A stretch of 64,000 nucleotides of DNA from Tissierellales bacterium (GTDB lineage: Bacteria > Bacillota > Clostridia > Tissierellales > Tissierellaceae), in assembly GCA_014360205.1 (NCBI GenBank), contig JACIXZ010000006.1:1-64000 (forward strand), given 5' to 3'. The position numbers and the translations under genes were made by a program. Under the pieces are notes generated by a model that searched no databases, was not told the origin of the DNA, and saw only the letters and a list, made by a program, of their open reading frames with translations. This document shows, one piece after another, positions 25,918-35,045 of the stretch (its first letter is position 1; each line of letters starts with the position of its first letter).

Positions 25918-28900
25918 ATGAAGTTTAAGTTTAAAGTACAGGACTATCAGACTGAGGCTGTTGAAAGCATTGTCAAAGTATTTATTGGTCAACCTAAACA
26001 AGGATTTTCAAAATATCGTCGCGACATAGGCAAACAAAATCTACAGGCTACTTTAGACGATCAATATTCTGAATTTGAAATGGGTTATCGTAATGCTGAT
26101 ATAGAATTAAGTAAAGATCAATTGCTGAAAAATATTCGAGCGGTACAGACAGCAAATAACATAAAGAATTCAACTGATCTAAAGGATGGACTAGGTCTAG
26201 TATCTTTAGATGTTGAAATGGAAACAGGCACTGGGAAAACATATGTATATATTAAGACAATGTTTGAATTATATAAGACTTATGGTTGGAGTAAATTCAT
26301 AGTTGTAGTGCCTAGTATAGCAATTCGTGAAGGGGTAAAGAAATCTTTCGAGATAACACAAGAACACTTCATGGAGCTATATGGTATCAAGGCGCGGTTC
26401 TTTGTGTACAACTCATCGAATTTACACCAGCTTGATGAGTATTCACAAAACACTGGAATCAATGTAATGATTATCAATACTCAGGCTTTTAATACAACAA
26501 TGAACGAGGAAAAAAATATTGAAGGCAAAAAAGGAAATGAGGCTGCTCGAATTATATATACAAAACGTGATGAATTTGGATCCCGTCGACCAATCGATGT
26601 TATTAAGGCGAACCGACCTATTATCATTTTAGATGAGCCTCAAAAGATGGGTGGAGCAGCAACACAGAATGCATTAAAAAAGAATTTCAACCCGCTATTT
26701 TCAATTAATTTTTCAGCAACTCATAAAACATCTCATAACCTTGTATACGTTTTAGATTCACTTGATGCTTTCAGAAAGAAACTTGTCAAGAAAATAGAAG
26801 TAAAAGGATTTGATCTTAAGAATCTGAGCGGGACCAATGGGTATATGTATCTTGCTGAAATCGTCATTGATCGTAAGAAGCCACCTCGTGCACGCCTAGA
26901 AATTGAAGTAAAGCGCGGAAGTGGTATTAAAAGAGAGATGAAGCTATTAAGTGTAGGGGATAGTTTATATGTAGAATCAAATGAATTAGAAGAGTATAAA
27001 GGGATCTGGATTGCTGAAGTAGATCCAATTCGATCTATAGTGACATTTTCAAATGGAGATACTTTGGAGCCTGGTGAAGCTAGTGGAAACGTAAATGAAG
27101 ATGACATTCGTAGAATACAAATCCGCGAGACAATAGTTTCTCACTTTGATAAAGAGGAGAAACTATTTAAACAAGGAATCAAATGCCTATCGCTCTTTTT
27201 TATAGATGAAGTAGCGAAGTATCGACAGTACGATGATAATGGAAACGAAATTATGAGTGAGTATGGAAAGATTTTTGAGGAAGAGTACAATGCTGTTTTG
27301 AATGAACGTTTGGCCAATTTCTCTCCTGATTATCAAAAATACTTAAAAGAAATTGATACATCAAAAACTCACAATGGATATTTTTCTATAGACAAAAAGG
27401 GTAGAGCAATTGATAGTAAAGTTAAAAGAGGGAGCGAATTTTCAGATGATATTAGTGCTTATGATCTCATTTTGAAAGAAAAGGAACGATTGTTGTCGTT
27501 TAAAGAACCTACTAGATTTATTTTCTCGCACTCTGCACTGAGAGAAGGCTGGGATAATCCTAATGTATTCCAGATCTGCACTTTAAAGCATTCTGATAAC
27601 GCAACTGCAAAAAAACAAGAAGTAGGACGAGGATTGCGTCTTTGTGTGAATGAAAATGGAGAGAGACAAGATATAGATGCTTGTGGAGAAACAGTTGTAC
27701 ACAGTTTAAATGTGCTTACAGTTGTTGCAAGTGAAAGCTATGCAGGATTTGTATCAGACTTACAGAAAGAAATTAAGGATGAACTTTATGAACGTCCAAC
27801 TAAAGCAAGTGTAGATTACTTTGCCGATAAGGCTGTTGTGATTGGCGATGATATTCATTCAATTACAGTTGCAGAAGCTACTTCTATATACAACTATCTT
27901 GTTCGAAATGATTATGTTGATGATAACGGGGGAATAACTGATGCATATCGAGCTGCTGCCGAGTTAGGTAGTTTTGCACCCATTAAGCCAGAGTTAGAAC
28001 CTCTTTATGAAAACATTCATAAGCTTGTACAGGCGATATATGATCCTAACATTCTCAAAGATATGATAGGGAATGCTCACGAAACCAAGGTAAAAGAGAA
28101 CCCACTAAATGAAAACTGGAAGGATTTTCAGGAACTTTGGGAAAAGATTAATAAAAAGTATGCATATATTGTTGATTTTAACAGTGAAGAATTAATTGAA
28201 AAATCAATTACAGCAATTAATAGTGATTTAAGAGTGGCAAAGTTGGCATACACATTAACAAAAGGTGAACAAATTGGTGCGGAGTTCAATGTTGAGCATA
28301 CAGTTACAAAAAAACTTGATCGAGCACATGGTAGCTTTGTTGAATATGATCTCATCGGTAAAATTGCTGAAGCTACAACACTAACTAGACGCTCAGCTGC
28401 AGCGATTTTGTCAGGAATAAAAAAAGATAAACTCTGGCTATTCAGGGAAAATCCCGAAGAATTCATTACTAAAGTAGCCGATATAATTAATCACCAAAAG
28501 GCGGCAGTAGTCGTAGAGCATATCACATACACTCCAAGCGCAGAGGAACCATATTCTCAAGATATTTTTAATATGAGTCGTGGCACAAATGAGTATGCAA
28601 AAGCCTTTAAAGCTAGACATGCCATACAGGATTATATTTTTACAGATGGAACTACGGAAAACAGCGTTGAAAGACGGTTTGTGGAAGACTTGGATAGCGC
28701 CGATGAAGTAGTAGTTTACGCGAAACTTCCAAGAGGTAAGAAAGGATTTTATATTCCTACTCCCGTTGGGAAATATTCACCAGACTGGGCAATTTCATTC
28801 AAGAAAGGTTCAGTAAAACATATTTTCTTCATTGCAGAGACAAAGGGTACCATGGATAGTCTTCAGTTGAGGCCGATAGAGCAAGCAAAGATTACATGTG

Positions 28901-28995
28901 CAAAGAAGTTATTTAATGAATTATCTACAAGTGAAGTGAAATATCATGACGTGGATTCCTATCAAAATTTGCTGTCAATTATTGATTCGCTTTGA
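25918..28995 (+). CDS. res: Type III restriction enzyme Res subunit (helicase-nuclease)
   Basis: ATP-dependent restriction subunit, 1025 aa. Superfamily 2 helicase motifs: Walker A METGTGKTYVYIKT (near residue 100), motif II IILDEPQKMGG (about 240), SHSALREGWDNPNVFQ and QEVGRGLRLC (about 560). The C-terminal nuclease is a PD-(D/E)xK type: SPDWAISF followed by FFIAETKGT (about 955-985). AAAGGAGGG precedes the ATG, which directly follows the Mod stop. It needs Mod for DNA recognition. All key residues seem intact, so the system is probably active. Confidence 0.94.
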   Translation: MKFKFKVQDYQTEAVESIVKVFIGQPKQGFSKYRRDIGKQNLQATLDDQYSEFEMGYRNADIELSKDQLLKNIRAVQTANNIKNSTDLKDGLGLVSLDVEMETGTGKTYVYIKTMFELYKTYGWSKFIVVVPSIAIREGVKKSFEITQEHFMELYGIKARFFVYNSSNLHQLDEYSQNTGINVMIINTQAFNTTMNEEKNIEGKKGNEAARIIYTKRDEFGSRRPIDVIKANRPIIILDEPQKMGGAATQNALKKNFNPLFSINFSATHKTSHNLVYVLDSLDAFRKKLVKKIEVKGFDLKNLSGTNGYMYLAEIVIDRKKPPRARLEIEVKRGSGIKREMKLLSVGDSLYVESNELEEYKGIWIAEVDPIRSIVTFSNGDTLEPGEASGNVNEDDIRRIQIRETIVSHFDKEEKLFKQGIKCLSLFFIDEVAKYRQYDDNGNEIMSEYGKIFEEEYNAVLNERLANFSPDYQKYLKEIDTSKTHNGYFSIDKKGRAIDSKVKRGSEFSDDISAYDLILKEKERLLSFKEPTRFIFSHSALREGWDNPNVFQICTLKHSDNATAKKQEVGRGLRLCVNENGERQDIDACGETVVHSLNVLTVVASESYAGFVSDLQKEIKDELYERPTKASVDYFADKAVVIGDDIHSITVAEATSIYNYLVRNDYVDDNGGITDAYRAAAELGSFAPIKPELEPLYENIHKLVQAIYDPNILKDMIGNAHETKVKENPLNENWKDFQELWEKINKKYAYIVDFNSEELIEKSITAINSDLRVAKLAYTLTKGEQIGAEFNVEHTVTKKLDRAHGSFVEYDLIGKIAEATTLTRRSAAAILSGIKKDKLWLFRENPEEFITKVADIINHQKAAVVVEHITYTPSAEEPYSQDIFNMSRGTNEYAKAFKARHAIQDYIFTDGTTENSVERRFVEDLDSADEVVVYAKLPRGKKGFYIPTPVGKYSPDWAISFKKGSVKHIFFIAETKGTMDSLQLRPIEQAKITCAKKLFNELSTSEVKYHDVDSYQNLLSIIDSL

Positions 28996-29607
28996 TTATA
29001 ACAAAAAAGAATAGTATGTTAAAATAGGAGGATGTTATTATAAAAATAAAACAGACAATCGGCATCCTCCAATATCAAATTAAAAGAACATTTCCTCAAG
29101 CCGTAGTTCCTTTTGTAATAAAAAATAATGTTTTTTATTTCTAATTAGTAGAAAAACATCTTTTAGTATGATAAATTAGGTATTCATATTAATAATATTT
29201 GAATTTTTAGAATATAATGACTAGGCAAATAACATCTAATATGCTATATTTAAGTAAATAATTAACTATTAAAAGTTGAAAGATACCTTAAGTCAAAAAA
29301 TTGAGATAAATCCTATGATTATTATACATGATGATGAATTATCTCTTATAATTTTTCTTAAAAAGCACGCTTTCTTATTTATAAAAGCAACAGAGATAAT
29401 ATAGAAATCTCGCGTTTTTTAAAGATTTCTAAATGGTACGGTGTTACTCAAATACTAACTATAAAATATAAGAATGGAGGTAGTTTTATCTATTAATCAA
29501 ACATTAATTCAATACCGATTTTAGCAAGTAATATTGGAGGTATTACATAAAAAAGAAGGGGGTGAGCAAATGCTAGTTGTTTGTTAAGAAAATTAAGGAG
29601 GTAGTTA
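28996..29607 (+). other. 612-bp non-coding stretch between defence module and rsgA
   Basis: No gene longer than a few codons is supported. It holds an 8-bp inverted repeat (GGAGGATG 29027-29034, CATCCTCC 29063-29070) right after the Res gene, a perfect AGAAATCT/AGATTTCT hairpin (29403-29430), Shine-Dalgarno-like GGAGGTAG (about 29475) and GGAGGTAT (about 29536) with no ATG after them, and a 5-codon reading frame just before rsgA. The multiple binding-site remnants suggest either decayed genes or a regulatory leader. Confidence 0.5.
29570..29587 (+). CDS. Possible 5-codon leader peptide (MLVVC) before rsgA
   Basis: ATG CTA GTT GTT TGT TAA is preceded at good spacing by GAAGGGGGTGAG, a strong ribosome binding site, and ends 20 bases before the rsgA start. 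Short translated leaders of this kind control some genes linked to ribosome function or antibiotic stress. There is no direct evidence that it is translated. Confidence 0.35.
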   Translation: MLVVC

Positions 29608-30627
29608 ATGAATTTAATTGAAATCGGATATAAGGAGTTCTTTGGAACTGAAAAGATTGAACCATTAGTAGGACGAATCTCATTTGCTAATCGAAATAAT
29701 TATAAGGTTATTTGTGAAGAGAGCGAATTTTCTTGTACATTAAAGGGAAGCTTATTATATGAAATAACCAATGAATCGGAGTATCCTGTTGTTGGTGACT
29801 GGGTAAAAATTAAACCTATTGATGAAGATAAGGGATTGATTGTAAAAGTATATCCTAGAAAAAATAAAATAAGTAGGAAAGTTAGTGGAGTTAAAGTAGC
29901 AGAACAAGTTTTAGCTGCAAATCTTAATAATATTTTTATCTGCACTTCATTAAATGAAAACTTTAGTTTTAGTAGAATAGAACGTTACTTATTTGCCTTT
30001 TCGTATGAAGTTAATCCTATTATTGTGTTGACAAAAAGAGATTTAGAAGTAAATTATATGGAATATTTAAAACAGATCAGGTCTAGATTTCCTAATGTTA
30101 ATTCTGAATGTGTAAGTGTAGTTGATGGTAGCATTTCAGTGTTAGAAAAGTACTTTACTGAAGGCTCAACGTCTGTTTTAGTTGGGTCATCAGGGGTAGG
30201 GAAATCTTCCCTAATTAATTCTTTGTTTCAAAAAGAGTTGCTAAAAGTTGGCGAGACAAATAAAAAAAATCATAAGGGGAGACACACTACTACGTTTAGA
30301 CAATTGATCTATATTGGTGAGGGTAAAGGTTGCATTGTAGATACCCCAGGTATGAGGGAATTATCAATTTGGAATTCTGATTCAGGAGATACATCTTTTT
30401 CAGATATTGAAGAGTTATCAAATTATTGTAAATTTAGAGATTGTACGCATACTGTTGAAAAAGGGTGTGCAGTCATAGAGGCATTACAAGCGGGCAAACT
30501 ACCTAAAGAAAGATATAATAATTATTTAAAATTAGTTAGTGAGGAAGAGTTTATAAATAGTCAAAAAAATTATTTTACCAGAAAAAAACATAACAAAAAA
30601 ATAAAGGAAAGATCCAAAAAACACTAA
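29608..30627 (+). CDS. rsgA: Ribosome small subunit-dependent GTPase RsgA-like
   Basis: Circularly permuted GTPase that assists 30S subunit maturation, 339 aa. An N-terminal OB-fold part (VVGDWVKIKP) precedes the GTPase with permuted order: G4 LTKRD (near residue 145), G1 GSSGVGKSSLINS (about 198), G2 GRHTTTF and G3 DTPGMREL (about 250). A zinc motif C-x5-C-x-H-x5-C follows (YCKFRDCTHTVEKGC), and the tail is strongly basic. AAGGAGG lies 8 bases before the ATG. It stands alone next to the accessory region, not with the usual prpC/pknB neighbours, so it may be a second copy. Confidence 0.9.
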   Translation: MNLIEIGYKEFFGTEKIEPLVGRISFANRNNYKVICEESEFSCTLKGSLLYEITNESEYPVVGDWVKIKPIDEDKGLIVKVYPRKNKISRKVSGVKVAEQVLAANLNNIFICTSLNENFSFSRIERYLFAFSYEVNPIIVLTKRDLEVNYMEYLKQIRSRFPNVNSECVSVVDGSISVLEKYFTEGSTSVLVGSSGVGKSSLINSLFQKELLKVGETNKKNHKGRHTTTFRQLIYIGEGKGCIVDTPGMRELSIWNSDSGDTSFSDIEELSNYCKFRDCTHTVEKGCAVIEALQAGKLPKERYNNYLKLVSEEEFINSQKNYFTRKKHNKKIKERSKKH

Positions 30628-30672
30628 CAAGTCCCAGAAATTAGAAGATACAAATCTCACTCAAATTTAACT

Positions 30673-30712
30673 GAAAGGATCCCTGCTTTTGATAGCATAG
30701 ATCCTTTCTTTT
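30673..30712 (+). terminator. Terminator after rsgA
   Basis: GAAAGGAT (30673-30680) pairs with ATCCTTTC (30701-30708), with an inner CTGCT..GATAGC partial pairing and T residues after the stem. Confidence 0.75.
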
Positions 30713-30780
30713 TAGATTAAATTTCAAATAAAAGTATCTTCAGTAGTTAAAATAAAGCATTGATTCTATTATATCAAATA

Positions 30781-30815
30781 AATATCATCTTTTTGGTGAT
30801 ATTTTATTTTTTTTG
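30781..30815 (+). terminator. Hairpin with T-run upstream of the sigma-54 activator gene
   Basis: AATATCA (30781-30787) pairs with TGATATT (30797-30803), followed by a T-rich stretch ending in eight T. It may be a second terminator or an attenuator in the leader of the activator gene. Confidence 0.4.
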
Positions 30816-30853
30816 ATATACTTGATTTATAAAATAAAAAGTGAGGGTTTTTT

Positions 30854-32551
30854 ATGCCAGAGAAAAATATAACTTCATATGAGGTAGCAAATGCTTTTGA
30901 ATCTGGAATCATAATTCTAGATAAGATGTTTAAAGTTGTGTACATAAATAAAAGGGCTGAAAGACTTCTTAGAAAAGATACAAATAAGTTAGAATTAGAT
31001 TTATTATTGAACGAGATAATTGCGGAGATAAAAAAGACTGACTTCACGAACGAAACGGCTATTAGAAAGAAAATAGAGTATCTCGACTCTGAATACATGT
31101 TTCATATATCAAGAGTTGAAATAAAAAAAGATGTATATCTATTAGTTAATTTTAATGCATTGGATTTGTGCAAGAGTGTCATAGGAACCATGAATACTGA
31201 AATGGAAGCATCTTCACTGTTAAAAACTATTATGGAGGCAACAAATGATTGTATTGTATATGTTAATAAAGATGGCTATATTGAGATGCTAAGTAAAGCT
31301 TATGCTGAATTCTTAAATGTCGATAGAGATGCATCAATAGGCAAACATGTCACAGAAGTTATTGAAAATACTAGGATGCATGAAGTTGCTAAACTGGGAG
31401 TCGAGGAAGTTGCACAAGTACAAGAAATTAGAGGCAGAAAGATGATAGCAACACGTATTCCTGTTTATGTCAATGGCAGGATTGTAGGCGCTGTTGGCAA
31501 GGTGTTGTTTAGAGATTTAGATGAATTGGAACAGCTTTACACAAAAGTTTATAAGATTGAAAAAGAATTAAATATGTACAAAAATGAGTTTAAAAAAATC
31601 AACTCTGCAAAATATGAAATTAATAGCATTATTGGCGAAACACGAGAAATAAGGGGACTTAAAGAGCTTACTAGAAGAATTGCCAACACAAATTCAAATG
31701 TCTTAATATTAGGAGAGACCGGAACAGGCAAAGAATTATTTGCAAATGCCATACACTCATTGAGCAGGAGAAAAGATGGCCCATTTATTAAAGTAAATTG
31801 TGGGTCAATACCTAGTGAACTTTTGGAGTCGGAATTATTTGGTTATGAAGAAGGTTCTTTTACTGGAGCTAAAAAAGGCGGAAAGATAGGAAAATTTAAA
31901 GCAGCGGACGGAGGGAGCATATTTTTAGATGAAATCGCAGAATTGCCAATGAATATGCAAGTTAAGTTATTGAGGGTGCTACAAGAAAAGGAAATAGAAA
32001 AAATAGGGTCAAATACACCTGAAAAAATAGATGTTAGGATAATTTCAGCAACCAATAAGGACTTAGAAGAAATGATAAGAAAAGGTGAATTTAGACTTGA
32101 TCTATATTATAGACTAAATGTAATAAGCATGGTTATACCACCACTTAGAAAGAGAAAAGAGGATATTCCAGAGATAGCAAATCACTTAATAGAGAAAATA
32201 TCAAAAGATGAAAAAATTAAAGTAGATGGAATTAGCAAAAGGGCAATGGATTTATTGAAAAAATATGATTGGCCTGGAAATGTAAGGGAATTAGAAAATG
32301 TTTTAGAAAGGGCGATTAATTATTTAGATGGTGAAACAATTATAAAGATTAAGCATTTGCCAATAAAAATATCAGGGTTAAAAGAAGATAAAGAGTTAAA
32401 GAGTTTAAAAGAAGAAATGGAAGAATATGAAAAGGAGATAATATCTAATGCATTGCTAGCTTCGAATGGAAATAAGACAAAAGCTGCAGAGATTTTAAAA
32501 ATTAGCAGAACTGCGTTATATGAAAAAATCGAAAAATATAACTTAGAATGA
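30854..32551 (+). CDS. Sigma-54-dependent transcriptional activator (PAS, AAA+, Fis)
   Basis: Enhancer-binding protein of 565 aa. The N-terminal half contains sensory PAS-like domains (about 10-90 and 120-235). The AAA+ domain (about 255-485) has Walker [12 protein letters not shown], Walker [13 protein letters not shown] and the sigma-54 contact loop as GSFTGA, one residue away from the usual GAFTGA. A Fis-type helix-turn-helix ends the protein ([20 protein letters not shown]). It sits directly upstream of a sigma-54 promoter serving the hydroxybutyrate genes, its obvious target. No receiver domain is present, so it probably senses a metabolite. Confidence 0.93.
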   Translation: MPEKNITSYEVANAFESGIIILDKMFKVVYINKRAERLLRKDTNKLELDLLLNEIIAEIKKTDFTNETAIRKKIEYLDSEYMFHISRVEIKKDVYLLVNFNALDLCKSVIGTMNTEMEASSLLKTIMEATNDCIVYVNKDGYIEMLSKAYAEFLNVDRDASIGKHVTEVIENTRMHEVAKLGVEEVAQVQEIRGRKMIATRIPVYVNGRIVGAVGKVLFRDLDELEQLYTKVYKIEKELNMYKNEFKKINSAKYEINSIIGETREIRGLKELTRRIANTNSNVLILGETGTGKELFANAIHSLSRRKDGPFIKVNCGSIPSELLESELFGYEEGSFTGAKKGGKIGKFKAADGGSIFLDEIAELPMNMQVKLLRVLQEKEIEKIGSNTPEKIDVRIISATNKDLEEMIRKGEFRLDLYYRLNVISMVIPPLRKRKEDIPEIANHLIEKISKDEKIKVDGISKRAMDLLKKYDWPGNVRELENVLERAINYLDGETIIKIKHLPIKISGLKEDKELKSLKEEMEEYEKEIISNALLASNGNKTKAAEILKISRTALYEKIEKYNLE

Positions 32552-32616
32552 TGTTATATATTTATCATAGTATATAAATTAAAGTATTATTTACAATGCT
32601 ATGAAAATATAGCAAA

Positions 32617-32640
32617 AAATGTTAACTTTAGTTGACATTT
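32617..32640 (+). promoter_or_regulatory. Candidate upstream activator site for the sigma-54 regulator
   Basis: AAATGTTAAC (32617-32626) and GTTGACATTT (32631-32640) form a 10-bp dyad with one mismatch and a 4-bp spacer. It lies about 190 bp upstream of the -24/-12 promoter, the usual enhancer distance, and in the gap just after the activator gene. Confidence 0.55.
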
Positions 32641-32740
32641 TAACATAATAAACCGATATATTGTAAATTAAACATTACAATTTTATTGTTTTTTGTAATT
32701 CATAAATATTCGAAAATATTGAAAAGCACGAATATACTTT

Positions 32741-32787
32741 AGACTACTAAAAGACTTTGTTAATGTCTCTGAGTAGTCTTTTCTTTT
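32741..32787 (+). terminator. Terminator between activator gene and sigma-54 promoter
   Basis: AGACTACT (32741-32748) pairs with AGTAGTCT (32772-32779), followed by TTTCTTTTT. It prevents read-through of the activator transcript into the hydroxybutyrate genes. Confidence 0.72.
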
Positions 32788-32830
32788 TGTGAAAATATTG
32801 AGGTATTTTATACAATTTTAATGAAAACGT

Positions 32831-32846
32831 TGGCACAAATCTTGCA
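32831..32846 (+). promoter_or_regulatory. Sigma-54 (-24/-12) promoter
   Basis: TGGCACAAATCTTGCA matches the RpoN consensus: GG at 32832-32833 and GC at 32844-32845 with exactly ten bases between. The downstream gene has GAGGAGG 7 bases before its ATG at 32878. Confidence 0.88.
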
Positions 32847-32877
32847 ATAAATATAAGAAAAAAGAGGAGGTAATGAT

Positions 32878-33639
32878 ATGTTAGAAAACAAAGTTTGTAT
32901 TGTAACAGGAGCAGCTAGTGGTATAGGACTTGCCATAGCTAAGAAATTTGCAGAAGACGGAGCAAATGTAGTAATGGCTGATATAAATGAAGTTAAACTT
33001 ATGGAGGAAGCTTCAAAGCTAAACGCTAAGTACATCAAGACTGATTTAAGTAAACGTGAAGACTGCAAGAAATTGGTAGATTTCACTGTGGAAAATTATA
33101 ATGGCGTTGATGTTTTAGTTAATGTAGCTGGAATTCAAACTGTTTCACCAATTGAATCTTTTCCAGAAGACAAATGGGATTTCATGATTAACTTAATGCT
33201 TACAGCCCCATTTTTATTGACTAAATATTCATGGCCATATATGAAAGAGAAAGGCTGGGGCAGAATAATTAATTTAAACTCTATTCATGGACTGGTTGCA
33301 TCTGAGTTTAAATCTGCTTATATATCTGCTAAACATGGTTTAGGAGGACTAACAAAGACTGCTGCATTAGAGGGAGGACCTTTTGGAATAACAGTTAATT
33401 CTATCTGTCCATCTTATGTTAGAACCCCTTTAGTAGACAACCAAATAGCTGATCAAGCAATAACTCATGGAATAAGTACGGATGAAGTAATCGAAAAAAT
33501 AATGCTTTCAAAATGTGCTGTTAAAAAATTAATCGAACCAGAAACTGTTGCAGATGTTGCTATGTTCTTATGCTCAAGTGCAGGAGATCATATTACTGGC
33601 TCAATGCTTACTATTGATGGTGGCTGGACTGCCAACTAA
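32878..33639 (+). CDS. 3-hydroxybutyrate dehydrogenase (SDR family)
   Basis: NAD-dependent oxidation of D-3-hydroxybutyrate to acetoacetate, 253 aa. Short-chain dehydrogenase motifs: TGAASGIG nucleotide loop (residues 10-17), NVAGIQ, catalytic Ser in NLNSIHGLVAS and YISAKHG (Tyr-x3-Lys). The segment GLVASEFKSAYISAKHG and the length fit D-3-hydroxybutyrate dehydrogenases. First gene after the sigma-54 promoter. The following permease, thiolase and CoA-transferase complete a route from external hydroxybutyrate to acetyl-CoA. Confidence 0.88.
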   Translation: MLENKVCIVTGAASGIGLAIAKKFAEDGANVVMADINEVKLMEEASKLNAKYIKTDLSKREDCKKLVDFTVENYNGVDVLVNVAGIQTVSPIESFPEDKWDFMINLMLTAPFLLTKYSWPYMKEKGWGRIINLNSIHGLVASEFKSAYISAKHGLGGLTKTAALEGGPFGITVNSICPSYVRTPLVDNQIADQAITHGISTDEVIEKIMLSKCAVKKLIEPETVADVAMFLCSSAGDHITGSMLTIDGGWTAN

Positions 33640-33660
33640 ACAATAATTTAAAGGAGTGAT

Positions 33661-34956
33661 ATGTATATGTTAGGTATTTTTATTGGTCTTGTTCTTCTTA
33701 TGTTTTTAGCATATAGAGGCTATTCAATTATTTGGGTTGCTCCTTTAGCTGCTTTAGTAGTTGCCCTTACTGGAGGTATTCCACTATTAGAATCGTATAC
33801 AGAAGTATATATGACGGGGTTTGTAGGATTTACTAAGTCTTGGTTTCCAGCGTTTATGTTAGGGGCTGTATTTGGTCACTTGATGGATTATACTGGTGCA
33901 GCAAGGTCAATAGCTCATTGGCTAACTAAGATAATCGGTGCAAAAAGAGCTATATTGGGAGTTATATTAGGCTGTGCAGTATTGACTTATGGTGGAATAA
34001 GTTTATTTGTAGTTGTATTTGCTATGTATCCTTTAGCATTAGCACTCTTTAGAGAAGCTAATATCTCTAGAAAATTGATTCCCGGTTGTATTGCTTTAGG
34101 TTCTTTCACATTCACAATGACAGCTATACCAGGAACACCACAAATTCAAAACCTTATCCCAATGAAATATTTTAATACAACTCCAACAGCTGGACCAATT
34201 ATGGGGATTGTAGCCGCTTTGTTTATGTTTATTTTAGGATATTTATATTTAACATGGAGAGAAAAGAAACTCAGAGAAAAAGGAGAAGTATTTACTGAGC
34301 CAAAAGTAAAAAGTGAAGGTAATACTTTATCAGATGAAGAATTACCAAATCCATTATTATCAATTTTACCTTTAATCACTGTTATAGTAACACTAAATGT
34401 ATTTGATTTAAATATAATAGTTGCACTTCTTTCAGGTATAGTTTTAAGTATGGCTTTAAATTACAAAAAATACAAAGGATTTACAAAGAGCATCAATAAT
34501 GGAGCTAGTGGATCTGTTCTTGCTATAATCAACACATCAGCAGCAGTAGGCTTTGGCTCAGTAGTAAAAGCAGTTCCAGGATTTCAAAACCTTACTGAAG
34601 CTGTTATGAACATAAAAGGAACCCCACTTATTTCTGAAGCAATAGCAGTTAATATTTTAGCTGGAGCTACTGGATCAGCATCAGGTGGTATGGGTATTGC
34701 GTTAGAAGCTTTGGGAGAAAAATATTATCAAATAGCTTTAGAAACAGGTATTAGTCCGGAAGCTTTTCATAGAGTTGCATCACTAGCATCAGGTGGTCTT
34801 GATACACTACCACATAATGGAGCCGTATTGACTCTATTAGCAGTAACAGGCATGACTCATAAGGAATCATATATAGATATTTTTGTAACATCTTTGTTAT
34901 TGCCTGTATTATCATCTATCCCAGCAATCATTCTTGCTAGTTTTGGAATATATTAA
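33661..34956 (+). CDS. GntP-family permease, probably for hydroxybutyrate
   Basis: Integral membrane carrier of 431 aa with about twelve hydrophobic segments. GntP-family features include FMLGAVFGHLMDYTGAARSI, TMTAIPGTPQIQNLIP, GATGSASGGMGIALEALG and SGGLDTLPHNGAVLTLL. Some GntP members transport D-3-hydroxybutyrate rather than gluconate, and the position directly behind the dehydrogenase supports that here. AAGGAG precedes; both ATG 33661 and ATG 33667 are possible starts. Confidence 0.85.
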   Translation: MYMLGIFIGLVLLMFLAYRGYSIIWVAPLAALVVALTGGIPLLESYTEVYMTGFVGFTKSWFPAFMLGAVFGHLMDYTGAARSIAHWLTKIIGAKRAILGVILGCAVLTYGGISLFVVVFAMYPLALALFREANISRKLIPGCIALGSFTFTMTAIPGTPQIQNLIPMKYFNTTPTAGPIMGIVAALFMFILGYLYLTWREKKLREKGEVFTEPKVKSEGNTLSDEELPNPLLSILPLITVIVTLNVFDLNIIVALLSGIVLSMALNYKKYKGFTKSINNGASGSVLAIINTSAAVGFGSVVKAVPGFQNLTEAVMNIKGTPLISEAIAVNILAGATGSASGGMGIALEALGEKYYQIALETGISPEAFHRVASLASGGLDTLPHNGAVLTLLAVTGMTHKESYIDIFVTSLLLPVLSSIPAIILASFGIY

Positions 34957-35045
34957 ATTATATACAATTAGTTTATGTGCTATGATATACTATAAATTGG
35001 GGATGGGATAAATATATAGAAAATGGAGTTAAGGAGGAAAGATTA

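Noticed and set aside
3200-30000. Classical prophage, ICE or IS-bounded island
   Set aside because: No integrase, transposase, relaxase, phage structural gene or tRNA attachment site could be found across the region.
32632-32662. Sigma-A promoter TTGACA before the hydroxybutyrate genes
   Set aside because: TTGACA overlaps the dyad, the -10 candidates are poor or badly spaced, and a terminator lies between it and the genes.
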